NCBI GenBank assembly: GCA_026315105.1
Contig: CM048745.1
Coordinates: 787,071,390 to 787,135,389 of the forward strand
DNA length: 64,000 bases
Direction: 5' to 3'
Source: Locusta migratoria
Taxonomy: Eukaryota; Arthropoda; Insecta; Orthoptera; Acrididae
Made by a program: the position numbers and the translations under genes. Of the stretch, positions 44,250 through 55,190 are shown piece by piece. Each line of letters starts with the position of its first letter. Within the stretch, counting starts at the first letter, position 1. The notes under the pieces were generated by a model. The model searched no databases, was not told the DNA's origin, and was given only the letters and a program-made list of their open reading frames with translations.

Positions 44250-45265
44250 AAAAAAGGTGCAGCCCTAACACCAACTACTACAGGAATTTTTCCATGAGTG
44301 AAACCCCCACCCCCTACTACACTGTCACCTATGAGCTTTGCCAACCTCCCCTTCCCATACCTATTGAGGTGCAGACCGTGCCTAGTAAAATCCGACCTTT
44401 GGATAGTTTCAACTGGCACCACTGCAATGTGATCCATGCCCTCCGTCATCAGCGCCTTCTCAAGCCCCATGTTAAGACGGCTGACAGCCGTATTAAGACA
44501 AGGCCTATCATGACGCTGAAACAGCTGCACGAAATGCACATTCGTGCCACCAGTTTCAGTTGCTATCCTTTCCAGATCACCACCTATATCATATTCCCCG
44601 TCCCTATCAAGACTGTTCCCGGCCCCACCCACTATAACTACCTGATCCTCTTTTGAAAAATTCCTACATAAGTCCCCTATGTTACAAGTGACCTGATCTA
44701 ACCCTGCACTAGGCTTCACTATGCTGGTGACCTGGTACTCACTCCCAAGTACTTCCTGCAACTGTTGGCCAACACCTCTGCCATGAGAACTACCTAGCAG
44801 CAGAACCTTCTTCTTCCTAAGAGACCTCTCTACAGATTTCGGCTTACCAAAAGCTGAGGTCTGCTGCGTACTTCCTACACCTACAGCTACAGGAGGTTCA
44901 TCTCCACTCAACTCTGACAGTTGGTCAAACCTATTTGCAACTTGCAATGTAAAGCTATCTGAATACCTTCTCCTAGCTGCCTTCTTGCCAACTGCCAGTT
45001 CCCATTCCCCAGCCCCCCTTCCCCTCCTCAACCTACCTAGTTCCTCTTCAGCGTTTTTCAACTGCACCTGAAGGGCGCAGATCAAACGCTCCTGCTCCTC
45101 TATCAACTTATTCCTGCTGCAAATCCTACAGTTCCAGGAGAGAACCTCACCACAATGCCCACTGTCTTCCCCACTGCACTCCCCCCCATGAAAATACTTA
45201 CTACAAATCCCACACTGCAGCCCACTACGCACGACCCTACGACAGAGCCCACACTTTTCACTCAT
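44243..45265 (-). CDS. LINE ORF1: PHD finger, coiled coil and SGNH esterase
   Basis: A 340-residue protein starting at an ATG. Residues 5-49 hold Cys5, Cys8, Cys18, Cys21, His26, Cys30, Cys46 and Cys49, spaced like a PHD/RING-type zinc finger. Residues about 50-82 are a charged heptad-like helix (LIEEQERLICALQVQLKN). A basic, Ser-rich linker follows to about 150. Residues about 153-320 match SGNH/GDSL hydrolases: VLLLGSSHGRG (154-164, Ser nucleophile block), GGAGN (213-217, block III) and DFTRHGLHLN (292-301, Asp/His block). Esterase-type ORF1 proteins are known in CR1/L2 LINEs, where they probably bind RNA or lipid; the substrate is unknown. The frame ends CCT TTT TTA GAC TGA, containing the slippery heptamer described separately. 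Confidence 0.88.
   Translation of the reverse strand: MSEKCGLCRRVVRSGLQCGICSKYFHGGECSGEDSGHCGEVLSWNCRICSRNKLIEEQERLICALQVQLKNAEEELGRLRRGRGAGEWELAVGKKAARRRYSDSFTLQVANRFDQLSELSGDEPPVAVGVGSTQQTSAFGKPKSVERSLRKKKVLLLGSSHGRGVGQQLQEVLGSEYQVTSIVKPSAGLDQVTCNIGDLCRNFSKEDQVVIVGGAGNSLDRDGEYDIGGDLERIATETGGTNVHFVQLFQRHDRPCLNTAVSRLNMGLEKALMTEGMDHIAVVPVETIQRSDFTRHGLHLNRYGKGRLAKLIGDSVVGGGGFTHGKIPVVVGVRAAPFLD
44250..44256 (-). promoter_or_regulatory. candidate -1 frameshift heptamer U UUU UUA
   Basis: On the minus strand the last ORF1 codons are CCT TTT TTA GAC TGA. The heptamer T TTT TTA is in the correct register for a canonical X XXY YYZ slip. In the minus-1 frame, translation continues AGA CTG AAG ACA GCT GAT without a stop through to the ORF2 endonuclease. 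A short UUCCU/AGGAA stem with a 6-base loop lies about 23 bases downstream. That is farther than usual, so a stimulatory structure is not demonstrated. Confidence 0.6.
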
Positions 45266-45900
45266 GGTAAAATTTTACAATAATTTGTTAAGAAAAACTA
45301 GACGTCTACGTTATGAAGTTAAGTTTCTACAAAATAAGTAGGAAGTACCTCTTAACTACAGCAATCAACAAACCTCAGTCTCTACAAATCAAGTAACAAC
45401 AACTAATAGTACCAGAAAAGAGCAAATAACACTACCACAGAAACTTTACACTGTTGCTTGTATAAACAAGTTCAAATTCAAGCGTCACTAATAAAACAAC
45501 TAAACACTGTGAGAGTACAAGAGTTATCAAATACCGTAACTTAAAGTTTCCCAACCTCAACTACGTTAAAAACAGCAAGTCACCTGTTGAAAAGTACTAA
45601 AGTTAATAAACAACTAGCGCGATAACACCTCCTGAAATCTAAAACTTTAATAATTTAACTACAATACACAAACACTTATTAGAACTTAGCTTTCGGAGAC
45701 CGCTACGGCTGGAACCACTCGCCACCAGATGTAAACAAAGCAGTAAGACGTCGATGCCGGCGCACACGCGAACACAAAAAAAAATCTTTTATCAAGTAAA
45801 TGCACCAGAAAATCAACCGTACGACATGGTGCCGTTTTTTTCATGCCAACAACTTCGAAGTGTTGTCTCATACTCTAATCACCTAACCTGACTCCTAGCT

Positions 45901-48278
45901 ATGAAAAGTACTTTTCGTTTTCTTAATCTCTTAACTGCATCAGTAATTTTCCAGTTGTTAAAGGATATTTATAAACTATCGTTCACAGCGGCCATGGAAT
46001 CTTGCGATGTCATGTGTAACAAATGTTTAGAGCTCCAGGAAAACTACGTCCATTTGTGACAGTTGTTTCGCGGTTTACAGGTGATTAGTTTCTGTGAAAT
46101 AAAAAATCGGAGGTTTACAACTTGAATGCACCACAAAGAAGTCTGCACTTCGGCTGACATGAGAGAGTCTGGCATGCAGATCACCGATTTTGATGGAATT
46201 TAGCAGGTACGTTCTATAATGAATATAAAAAGACACGTAATTCGGCTTTTCGCCAGACATTCAGTACGTTTTGAAGAAATCAAAATCAAAGATGACGATG
46301 GAGAATCGAGTTTTCAATGCTATAGTTTTTACTAATATATAAGGGGTCAAACTTTAATGTTTTTCGTGTTTTCATGCCGCATCCTGGGTAATCGCAAACT
46401 CGACCGACTTTTCGAGCGCCGTCGTCGGTCGAGCGGTCCAGGGCTTTCCTACGAATGACATCACGGACAACATGTGAATGCGGCAATGCTCGTGTGTTAT
46501 GCATGGTATGAGGAGTATTTGTGTTTATGTTGTATTATGATAAGTTTCGCCCTACTGGCTGTGAGAGAACTGACGAAAAGAGAGGGCTAGTAATTGGAAT
46601 TAAGTAATATTATACTTTACAAGTTTTATTTTATTTGAGTTTAATTATTTCTTATTTTTGTTGTTTTGCACTGGGTATCACAAAAAAGCAGATGTAAACA
46701 GATAATACACTTAATTGAATATTAATCACACTTCCCGATGCTCTACTTAAAATCTACATCTACATTAACATCTACAAGAAACGATCTTAGAGATAAGAGA
46801 ATATTAACAAATACACACACAGACACAGACACACACACACACACAAAACACACATTCACACAAACACAAATTGAACAAAAAATTTCATAACTGAGGATTG
46901 AACCTGGATCCACGGTTTGACTGTCCAATCAGTGAATCGCTCAATCGGCGGCAGCGTTCCGAATGTTGGTTATGTTTACGGCTACCTAGGCTACAACATT
47001 AATACATAAAAACGTTAATTGCTCCAACGTCATGAAACTCTGACCCAATATATATTAGTAAAAAATGTCCATCATCAGACGATATTTGGATTTAGAGAAT
47101 TGAAATCGCTATTTTCCATCATCAACTTTGACCTCGATTATTTTCAAAAACTACTGTGTGCCTGGCAAGAAGTCGAAATACTTGTATCCTTATCTTCAAT
47201 ATAGAACGTTAAACGTAGTCCACTGTACGTGATAAAAGCTTAATTCTGGTAGGAGGTATCCAGATAAGAGTTTACTGTTATTAAAAAGCTTAATTTTAGC
47301 AATAAAATTAGCAAAAGGTCTGTGTGAACTACCGGCTACTCCCTGTTGCAAGACCTTGTTCCCTGGCCGAAATTGAGAACTGACTTGGTTGAAATTACTT
47401 TAATAACAGGAAGTTAACGATACAGTGGCAATATATACGTAGCAGCTCACACGAAATTACACACAGGCAATAATAGACTACCCACAACAATTAAAGTTAT
47501 TTCATAAAGGTGGCTAAGAAAACATTTATGGAGCAGCGGAACTTAAACATGAAAAATAGCATCTGAGCTTGTTCTCAGCACTGGTGAAAACAATATTTAA
47601 AAAAAAGGGGGAAGGTGCTCGAAAACTACAATTTACAGGCAAGTCAAATTATACTGAACTTAACTTGTTTGTTCAGGTCAAACGCAAGCAAAATGGGAAA
47701 CCAATTTTGTTAATACATTAAAAATGCATCTAATTTACATTACCTAATACTGGCGATGCCCAGCATTGAATTTAACATAAATTACACAGAACATAACGTT
47801 GCTGGTGGGAGGATTTACAAACAACACTCACTCGCTCACACACGCAATGCAATAGCTAAACTCGCCAAAATCAGCTTGCTGAAACGAGGCTGAAGCAGGC
47901 GCCGCTATCGTAGGCGAAATTCAGCAAACCCGGAGGTACCACACAACAACAACAACAACAAAACTGCGAAGACGCCTCATTTGAGATGGTGCGTAAGTAT
48001 AGCAAAGTTAAGTTGCATTTAGATTAGACTGCAAGCAATCACGCTAACGGCGACTCACGGCTACGTTACATGATCGCACTCCAAAGAAGGTGAAATGGTC
48101 AAAAATCGAATTCATTACACAAATTCAAGGTGGAGTCTTACGTTGCAATCTGAGAGTAAACTATCTAGGAACTGGTTTTGTGAGAAGTGGCGTGAATTCA
48201 GGTGACTAGCTGCAAACCCCTGCAGTCAGAGTTCGGACCCAGGTGGTTCCGAAAACCGATAAAAATGTATAAATTCCA
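45901..48278. other. anonymous DNA with an (AC)n microsatellite
   Basis: No gene recognised. An interrupted AC/GACA run lies at about 46811-46868. A tRNA-like GATTGAACCTGGATCC segment follows at about 46895-46950 (minus), possibly an eroded SINE head. A short CAA run lies at about 47946-47962. Confidence 0.5.
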
Positions 48279-48289
48279 TTTCCGAAAAA

Positions 48290-48488
48290 ATCAAATGTTC
48301 AAATGTTTGTAGTCTATGGGACTTAACTACGGGGTCATAAGTCCCTAAACTTACAAACTACTTATGAACTACTTACGAACTAGGACGGCACAAATATCCA
48401 TGCCCGAGGGGGGATTCGAACCCCCGACCGTAGTGGCCGTGCAGACCGTGACTGAAGCGCCTCAGTCCCCTCGGCCACCGCGGCCGGC
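48290..48488 (-). mobile_element. SINE, minus strand, near consensus, 11-bp TSD
   Basis: Tail TCAAATGTTCAAATGTTTGT, CTTAACTACGGGGTCATAAG, CGGCACAAATATCCATGCCC, B box GGGGATTCGAACCCCC, head CCTCGGCCACCGCGGCCGG. Duplications TTTCCGAAAAA at 48279-48289 and 48489-48499 are perfect. One of the least diverged copies in the window. Confidence 0.96.
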
Positions 48489-48510
48489 TTTCCGAAAAAT
48501 AAAGAAAATT

Positions 48511-48722
48511 AATTACGGCATGCAACCCCAAGAACTGCGTAGAACTTCATAAGGAAGCTACTGAAATGCAGCAATATGCGATTGGGAGCGTTCACAGAGA
48601 GGGAAGAAGTCCAGTCTCAAAAACCAGAAAAGTGAAATAATGACAAAGACGGAAAAGTGAGAAAAAAACTACGGCAGGCAACCCTTAGAAATACACATAG
48701 AATTTCATAAGCAAGCTATTCA
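48511..48722. repeat. diverged direct repeat, period about 157 bases
   Basis: TACGGCATGCAACCCC, AACTGCGTAGAACTTCATAA and GGAAGCTACT at 48513-48567 recur as TACGGCAGGCAACCC, ACACATAGAATTTCATAA and GCAAGCTATT at 48669-48722. Two copies of a longer unit are visible. The rest of the unit is purine-rich. Confidence 0.65.
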
Positions 48723-48875
48723 AGAAGGTTGTACAAGGCTTAGAGAGAATTACTGACAGAGACTGAGTGTATACTACAAGTTCAGAGAAGAAACAGCAAA
48801 ATTAAAATAGGCAGGGAGACAAGATTACAAAATGTTAGTAGAAATCAGAAGGATACACGCATAGTTACTTGCCTG

Positions 48876-49217
48876 ATGGGCTTGGAACAAACAATAGTGG
48901 AAGCTGAAGGCTTTGTTCTAAGAACCAACGACGTGGAACACATATCACTCATGGAAGGAAACGGTAAGAAAGTTTTACATGCACTGTACAAAAATGAACA
49001 TATCATCTGTTAGACACTGGACCCCACAAAGCTAGAAAGAATTTACACAGAGTTCGTACACCGCCACATAATCAAAAAATGTTTGAATATACCAGGTCGT
49101 TATCAAACTGCAACTAGTAACACATACACCATGTTTATCTGTTGTAAATCACTGGATTGGAAAACTAGAACACATTTCCGCTCAAGATCGGAAGGAATAT
49201 TCCAAAAGGGAATCTAA
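48876..49217 (+). pseudogene. unrecognised decayed ORF, one in-frame stop
   Basis: A 114-codon frame from the ATG at 48876 (MGLEQTIVEAEGFVLRTNDV and onward) is interrupted only by a TAG at 49011-49013 and ends with TAA at 49215-49217. I recognise no domain. Codon composition looks more protein-like than the surrounding frames, and purine-rich sequence upstream could be an earlier part in another frame. It may come from an unidentified mobile element or be a chance frame. Confidence 0.3.
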
Positions 49218-49909
49218 GTTCCACAGTCTACGTTAAACATGCTAGAAAACGAATCGCTACCATCTCCACAGAAGCAAGAGGAGAACCAACCTTGCCTCAC
49301 CACGATCCGAGCACAAAGTTAAGAGTGAGTGGCCAGGAGGCGCGAAGCTACTGGACAGTGGCAAAACCCGTAAAAACAGCATTGGTGGGCACGCGAGACA
49401 CGCCCTGTGGAGGGCTGGCTGACTGGCTTGTAACCAAATGGTGTAGAAACCTCCTTGGTAGCATCTGCAACGACTAACTACCGACTCTGAGCCAGAGAGA
49501 ACCTTGCAAAGCGAGCTATTACTACCCACATTCAGACAGTCATTACATTCTCCCACATCCACTTAAAAGTAAAACAAGTACACATTCTCACAGGGACAGT
49601 GGAGTGGCGGAGAAGCCGTACTTATTGCCATATTCATAAACACAATATTAAATTATTAAAATAACAAAATCCTAGCAATGTTAACTAACATTTCAGAAAC
49701 TAATATTTCAAAACATGAAATAAAAATGCTATTCCTCATGCCTCGAAAAGAGTGGGGTTCTAGTTTTAACAAAATGCTAATCTAGTGACATCAAATAAAT
49801 TACAATTTTATAATACATATATGGAGGACGACAGACGGTTGTCTTTCAAAGTCCATGCAAAATTACATCAAAATCGGTGACCCACATGTCAGATCCTCTT
49901 CCTCTGAAC
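49218..49909. other. anonymous DNA
   Basis: No feature supported. A 101-codon minus frame (49562-49257) in a GC-richer patch has no recognisable domain. Confidence 0.45.
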
Positions 49910-50020
49910 CGCGGTGGAATAGCCTTGCTCTCTTCAGTTTAGATTAAATAGTTTTTATGCCTAGGGACTTGTAACAAAAGTAGTAAAGTTCCATAAATTT
50001 AAAAACATTTCAACATTTGA
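49910..50020 (+). mobile_element. internally deleted SINE, plus strand
   Basis: The head ACCGCGGTGGAATAGCC is joined almost directly to the distal body (TTTAGATTAAATAGTTTTTA, CCTAGGGACTTGTAAC, AAAGTTCCATAAATTT) and tail AAACATTTCAACATTTGAG. The B box region is deleted. Confidence 0.7.
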
Positions 50021-50129
50021 GTCTGAACGCGAAACTTTCCAGTTCTAAACTCTCCTTTTTATCACTCAAAGAGCATATATCACGCAAAAACACGTAGCAG
50101 TGCCGATAGTCTTCATGCGAGTAGAGAAA

Positions 50130-50465
50130 GAGAAGGAAGATACTTTTTGCCAAGGTAAGGTAAAGCGGTCAACAATCCGAAGATTGGTTTGAACACCACA
50201 GTGCTTTACTAAGCATGGTCCTGTTTGGAGGTGGTATGCCGTTACCTTCCTCCGCCCTTCGAACTGACTTACCCAGCCAGTTATAGGGGGACCTACAGTT
50301 TCACGTGGGTTCCGAACCACGGTGCTACTCGGTATATTTCACATGAGCAATACTGCCAGAGGTGAAAGAAGTGGAAAGTGACATAAAAATAGGAGCTGGC
50401 GGGGATCGAACCCGCGACCTTTGGATTTGTAGTCTGGAACTCTACCACTGTGCAACCGAGGCGCA
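50130..50465 (-). mobile_element. SINE family B, minus strand, better preserved
   Basis: On the minus strand the tRNA-like head is at the right: GCGCCTCGGTTGCACAGTGG and a B box GGGTTCGATCCCCGCC (about 50412-50397). The body has CCGTGGTTCGGAACCCACGT, CTGTAGGTCCCCCTATAACT and GGCATACCACCTCC. The far end (about 50205-50130) reads GTAAAGCACTGTGGTGTTCA and AACCAATCTTCGGATTGTTG. It shares the body with the copy at 31.3 kb. Confidence 0.65.
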
Positions 50466-52305
50466 CTTTGGTAAGAAAGGTAAAATATACTTACCCCAAA
50501 GAAACAGCAACTGTGCCAGGGACGAAGATGTAGAGCAAAATCATACCCTTGAGAGACGTGCGTGTATGAGCTTCCTCGGAAGTTTTGTATCGATAATTGC
50601 GGCCCTCTTTTGCAGGTCTTTGGCCGTAGCCTAGTAACGGGAGAACGCCATCCCGCATACTGGCATGCAGCTCACAGCGGAGCTACGTTTTAAGGCCGTT
50701 TGCAGGCTGGCGGGTGTAGGGTTGAGTGGAGTCGTTCTGTTTCAGAGGTATTTGTAAAAACAACGACGATTTGACACTATCTGTGTATTGTGTTCCACAT
50801 TAGGTCGAGTTCAACCGATCAACAACATATGTTACATACGTATGTGTTGGCCGCCAGGAAACAAAAACTCGCTCTGGTGGCATAACCGGACGCCGTTAGA
50901 GGACGGCTCTTACCCCTATGTCGGCTGTTTAGCTTTGGATCCAAACACGTAGAATAAACATAGAGGGGCGGTGACACGATCTTTAGCGCTCCCTGCGGTG
51001 CAACGCTGTACCACTAGTCGCCTTTCTGAAATCGAGATAGTATGTGTGCGGACATGTTAGATAAGCCGTTCTTTAACAAATCATGGCTAATGTTTGTGTA
51101 ACGTATTACTGTACCAGCGAAAGTAAAAATACTGCGAATGTTTCTCTTTTGAAAAGAGTACTGTTTAAAATATTACATTTTATATGTTTTTTCTCTTTCT
51201 TTTTCTCGATTTTGAGTTAAATGTTTACAAGGTTAAACACATATTATTTTAGCCAAGGTTTCCGTTGAGAACAAACTGCTGACGAAGAAATGGGTTGTTG
51301 CAATGAGAAGAGAGAATTGGTTTCCGACATGAAGCACTGGTACTTGTCCTTCAAATCATGAAACAAAATTTATTTCCGAAGTGAAGGAAGTAAGGCTAAA
51401 TACATTTAACGCACTTTTCATCATAAAAGTTGAAACGGCAAAGTAAATTCCGAATAAGGGCATTCGCGAATGGCAGTTTCCTTATATTTTCATTCAGAGT
51501 ACTGTAATCTGATTCATGAGAAAGGTAAGCATAACATTGGCAACTACTTTATTAAACCTACGACAAACTACAAACTTCGTTGCATATTCTACTGACTGGG
51601 TAGTTTATGTCTATAGCTCCAGTGTGGAATTGTATTTCCTTGACCCATGCAATGGTTCCTTCTTCTAACATTAAATGAATTGAAATTAACGTATTCATAC
51701 TGTGAAAAGTTAGTCTCTGAAACGCCTACCATTCTTCGAAAATTTTCTGTCGCAAACGGCGTACACAAATAAACGTAGATTGGCCTTAATTTCACAGGCC
51801 ATATCGTTTAGTTGCAAATGCAGCTGATCGTTGGGGGTATTGTACTTAAAATAATGCTACTGACTCTTTCGAGAAACGATATATATAAAGCGTTTATGCA
51901 CTATACACAGCGGTAAAATGGTTCTGGCTAAAACTGAAAGGCGCAAACAGTTATATTTTAATAATATTCTAACCTACTGTCATGTGACACGCCCCTCTAG
52001 ACTTCCGATAACATGGCGGGCAGTGGTTCAATTTGCATCACTCTGGTCGCGGTGTTGCTTCTCTATGGTAGCCTACCAATGTGGTTGGATCGAAAAATAT
52101 ACCCACAAAATGTTGTTCAGAATTTAATAGCGAGTAACTTTCATTTGAAAATTATATCGTTACCCTCACTCTGAAAATTGGTACACACGTCTGAAGATAT
52201 GATTTCCCAAATTGCTGTATCGTCATATTCTTTTGCTGTAAGTGATGTAATGGAGGTTCTAAAAATGATTTAACGTTCATCTAGCGATTAACATGTCGTA
52301 GGATA
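50466..52305. other. anonymous DNA
   Basis: No gene or repeat recognised. A GC-richer part lies at about 50560-51020. Frames at 51589-51795 and 51918-52127 show no domains. Confidence 0.5.
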
Positions 52306-52309
52306 AGAA

Positions 52310-52500
52310 ATCAAAATGTTTGTAAATTTATGGGACAAAATTGCAGTGGTCATCAGCCTCTCGACTAACATACTACTTAAAGTAACTTATACTATTGACA
52401 ACTCACACACCCATGCGGGAGGGAGGACTCCAATCTCCGACGGGAGAAGCAACCACACACTACGCAGCAAGGCGCCTTATAGCCCACGGCCAATCCCACG
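52310..52500 (-). mobile_element. SINE, minus strand, eroded head
   Basis: Tail TCAAAATGTTTGTAAATTTA, AGTGGTCATCAGCCTC, ACATACTACTTAAAGTAACT and CACACACCCATGCGGGAGGG. The B box is damaged (GGACTCCAATCTCC) and the head reads AAGGCGCCTTATAGCCCACG. AGGATAA occurs on both sides (about 52300 and 52509) as a possible short duplication. Confidence 0.82.
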
Positions 52501-53719
52501 CATCATAGCAGGATAACAGATTCATAATAAATCATAATTATTCATTATTATTGGAATTATTTTCGTTATTTCCGAACGCGCCCTGTAAGGGGACAGTTTC
52601 ATGGGGATAAATGAAGTCTGCAATTCTGTGGTAAATCGCGCACATGTGCGGGAACCATGATGTTTTGACAGCTATTGAGTCGTCGTACTTCCGGGGTTAG
52701 TCATGTGTCAAAGGAGCATCTGGTCGCTCGCTTTATGTATAGACACGTGACTGGAAAATCCAGGCCGTTATGCACTCGGCGCCAGAAGATCTGTGTGCCC
52801 TTACAGAAATATGTAGTAAACCACTTAAAAGTAATAACTATTGATCCATAGATGACACAAAGGAGCGCATAGGCTCATTTTGAAGATGAAGACTAAACGG
52901 ATACGCTGATATAAATGCGACTCCTGTCAATTTAATAGGTTTTGAGATGTAGTAAATCAAAAATCATTATAAAATAACATTTCTGTGAATCATATATCTT
53001 GAAAACGACTCAACCAAATATTACGTACAAGGTGTCAAACGATAGATCTATGTGAGTACTATTAAGATGTATATTTAGTTTTTTGCTCAAATTCAGTACA
53101 TTTTAATTAGAGTCCAGTTACATGGTTTCCAGGTATAAAAGCTGGATTTTTAATAAATAAGTAGTAATAACTGTAGTATTAGCGGCAGTATGGTAAATTA
53201 GTTAATGAAACCACAGGATCAATATCACAGTGAATAATCTATGTTTAAGTACTGAAAAAGAAAATGTAGAATAGTTTAATATTTTGATAATGGAAAAAAC
53301 TATGATATATAAATGTTTTATGCCATATTCTGTTAAATACTATCATAACATGTATTTATTCCATTTGTATTTTGTGTAAAAGAGGTAATTTTGTGAAAAA
53401 TAAGATACTGATTTGACTTCGGAGTAAGCCAGCGAGGGTTCTAAAGGCGGTCATTTTGGCTTGTTAGGAGCAGTCTGTTAACGTCGGTTTGACAGGCAAG
53501 ACGTGTCGTTATGATGAACGACTGTAGAGTCGCTTGAGGTCTTGTAAAGTTTCAGCGAAGTGTTCTAGTGTGGAACTTATGTGGTGCTTCGAGAACTTTG
53601 GTTTTATTCTGCGTCCGTGGGACTTAGAAATAGTCTTCAGTGGTGCTGCTTCGTGGACTCCATAGTCTGTGACAGTGGAACTTAGAGTTTCTCAGGGTGG
53701 TTGCTAGACTTTAATATAA
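52501..53719. other. anonymous AT-rich DNA
   Basis: Nothing recognised. The sequence changes to LINE-derived text at about 53720. Confidence 0.5.
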
Positions 53720-55190
53720 AGTTCTTGAAGAAGTAATGTATTCTACAGTAGCTTCATACATAGGTAAAAATAAAGTTGTATCAAAATGTCAGTATGGTTT
53801 TCAGAAAGGCTTTTCATCAGAAAATGCTTTATAGACTCTCACAAATGAAACAATAAATGCTCAAAATAACTGGAATTCACCCATTGGGATTTTTTGTGAT
53901 CTCTCATAGGCTTTTGAGTGTGTAAATCATGGAATTCTTTTAGGTAAACTAAAGTATTGTGGTATGAATGGGACAGTGTACAAATGGTTTAAATCATACC
54001 TAAAAGGAAGAGTGGAGAAAGTTGATATAAGTAGTTCACATAATATGCAAAGTACAACTCATCTCTCAAACTGAGGAACAATCAAAAATGAGATGCAGCA
54101 AGGTACGGCTTTGTGCCCTTTGCTGTTCTTAATGTATATTAATGACTTGCGATTCTATATTCATGAAGTTGGTTCTTTTAGCTGATGATACAAGTATAGA
54201 TATCACACCTGTCAGACAAGAACTAACTGAAGAAATTGAAAACGACGTCTTTCAGAAAATCATGAAGTGGTTTACAGCAAATTGACTACACATTAAATTA
54301 TGTTAAAACACAGTACATACAGTTCCATACAGTAATGGAATGACACCATTAATAAGTATAGACTTTGTTCATAAATCAGTAGCAAAGGTAGAAATTGAAA
54401 GTTTTAAGGTGTATACATTGATAAGGCGTTGAACTGGAAAAAACACATTGAAGATCTGCTGAAACGTTTGAGTTCAGCTACTTATGCTATTAGGGTAATT
54501 GCAAATTTTGGTGATATACACCTCAGTAAATTAGTTTACTATGCCTATTTTCACTCTCTGCTTTCGTATTGCATTATTTTCTGGGGTAATTCATGACTGA
54601 GTAAAAAAGTATCCATTGCACAAAAGCGAGTAATCAGAATAATTGCTAGAGCCTATGCAAGATCATCTTGCACACACTTATTTGAAGAGCTTGGGATCTT
54701 CACAGTATATGTGTACACTTATGAAATTTGTTATTACCAAACCCACCGAATTCCGAAGCAATAGCAGTGTACATAACTACAACTCTTGGAGAAAAAACGA
54801 TCTTCACTATTCAAGGTTAAATGTAGCTTTGGCACAGAAAGAGGTGAATTACGCTGCCACAAATGTCTTTGGTCACCTACGAAACAACATCAAATGCCCG
54901 ACAGATAGCCAACTAGCATTTAAAAATAAATTATAAGAATTTCAGAATAGGAACTCCTTTTACATTATAGATGCATCTTTAGATATAAAATAGTAAATCT
55001 AAAAAAAAATAAAAAAAATAAAATAAATAAAATAAAAAAATTGAATAAAAATACATTGTGTCATGTAATATTTAGTACAAAGTAATAATTGTAAAAGACA
55101 CCTTTCATTAACGTGTCATGTTCCACATCATTACGAAGTGTCGTATTCATGGTCTATGGAACAAGTAGTAATGTAATCTATTTATTTAGC
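53720..55190 (+). mobile_element. CR1-like LINE, 5'-truncated and decayed, plus strand
   Basis: Translation on the plus strand gives YGFQKGFSSENAL (about 53790), IGIFCDLS followed by a stop where KAFD is expected (about 53890), ECVNHGILLGKLKYCGM, PLLFLMYINDL (about 54120), then LADDTS (about 54180) for the FADD box. The post-RT region and an open C-terminal frame follow (54643-54936, HNYNSWRKNDLHYSRLNVAL). These align motif by motif with ORF2 of the intact LINE at 41.3-44.2 kb. The 3' end has TGTTCCA/TGGAACA hairpin arms (55119-55163). Several stops and shifts make it inactive. Confidence 0.82.

Larger units (their letters stand above)
41089..45900 (-). mobile_element. CR1-like LINE with two intact ORFs, potentially active
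   Basis: On the minus strand the element has a 5' UTR (about 45900-45266), ORF1 (45265-44243), ORF2 (to 41289), a short 3' UTR with a hairpin (41173-41126) and a tetranucleotide tail, (TTTA)n on the plus strand at 41089-41118. ORF order, a PHD plus esterase ORF1, an AP-endonuclease and RT, and a microsatellite tail instead of poly-A all fit the CR1/L2 group of non-LTR retrotransposons. Both frames lack internal stops or shifts, unlike every other LINE in the window, so this is the youngest copy. The 5' boundary is uncertain because no target-site duplication was found. GC-richer sequence at about 45690-45860 may be the 5' end with its internal promoter. Confidence 0.85.
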
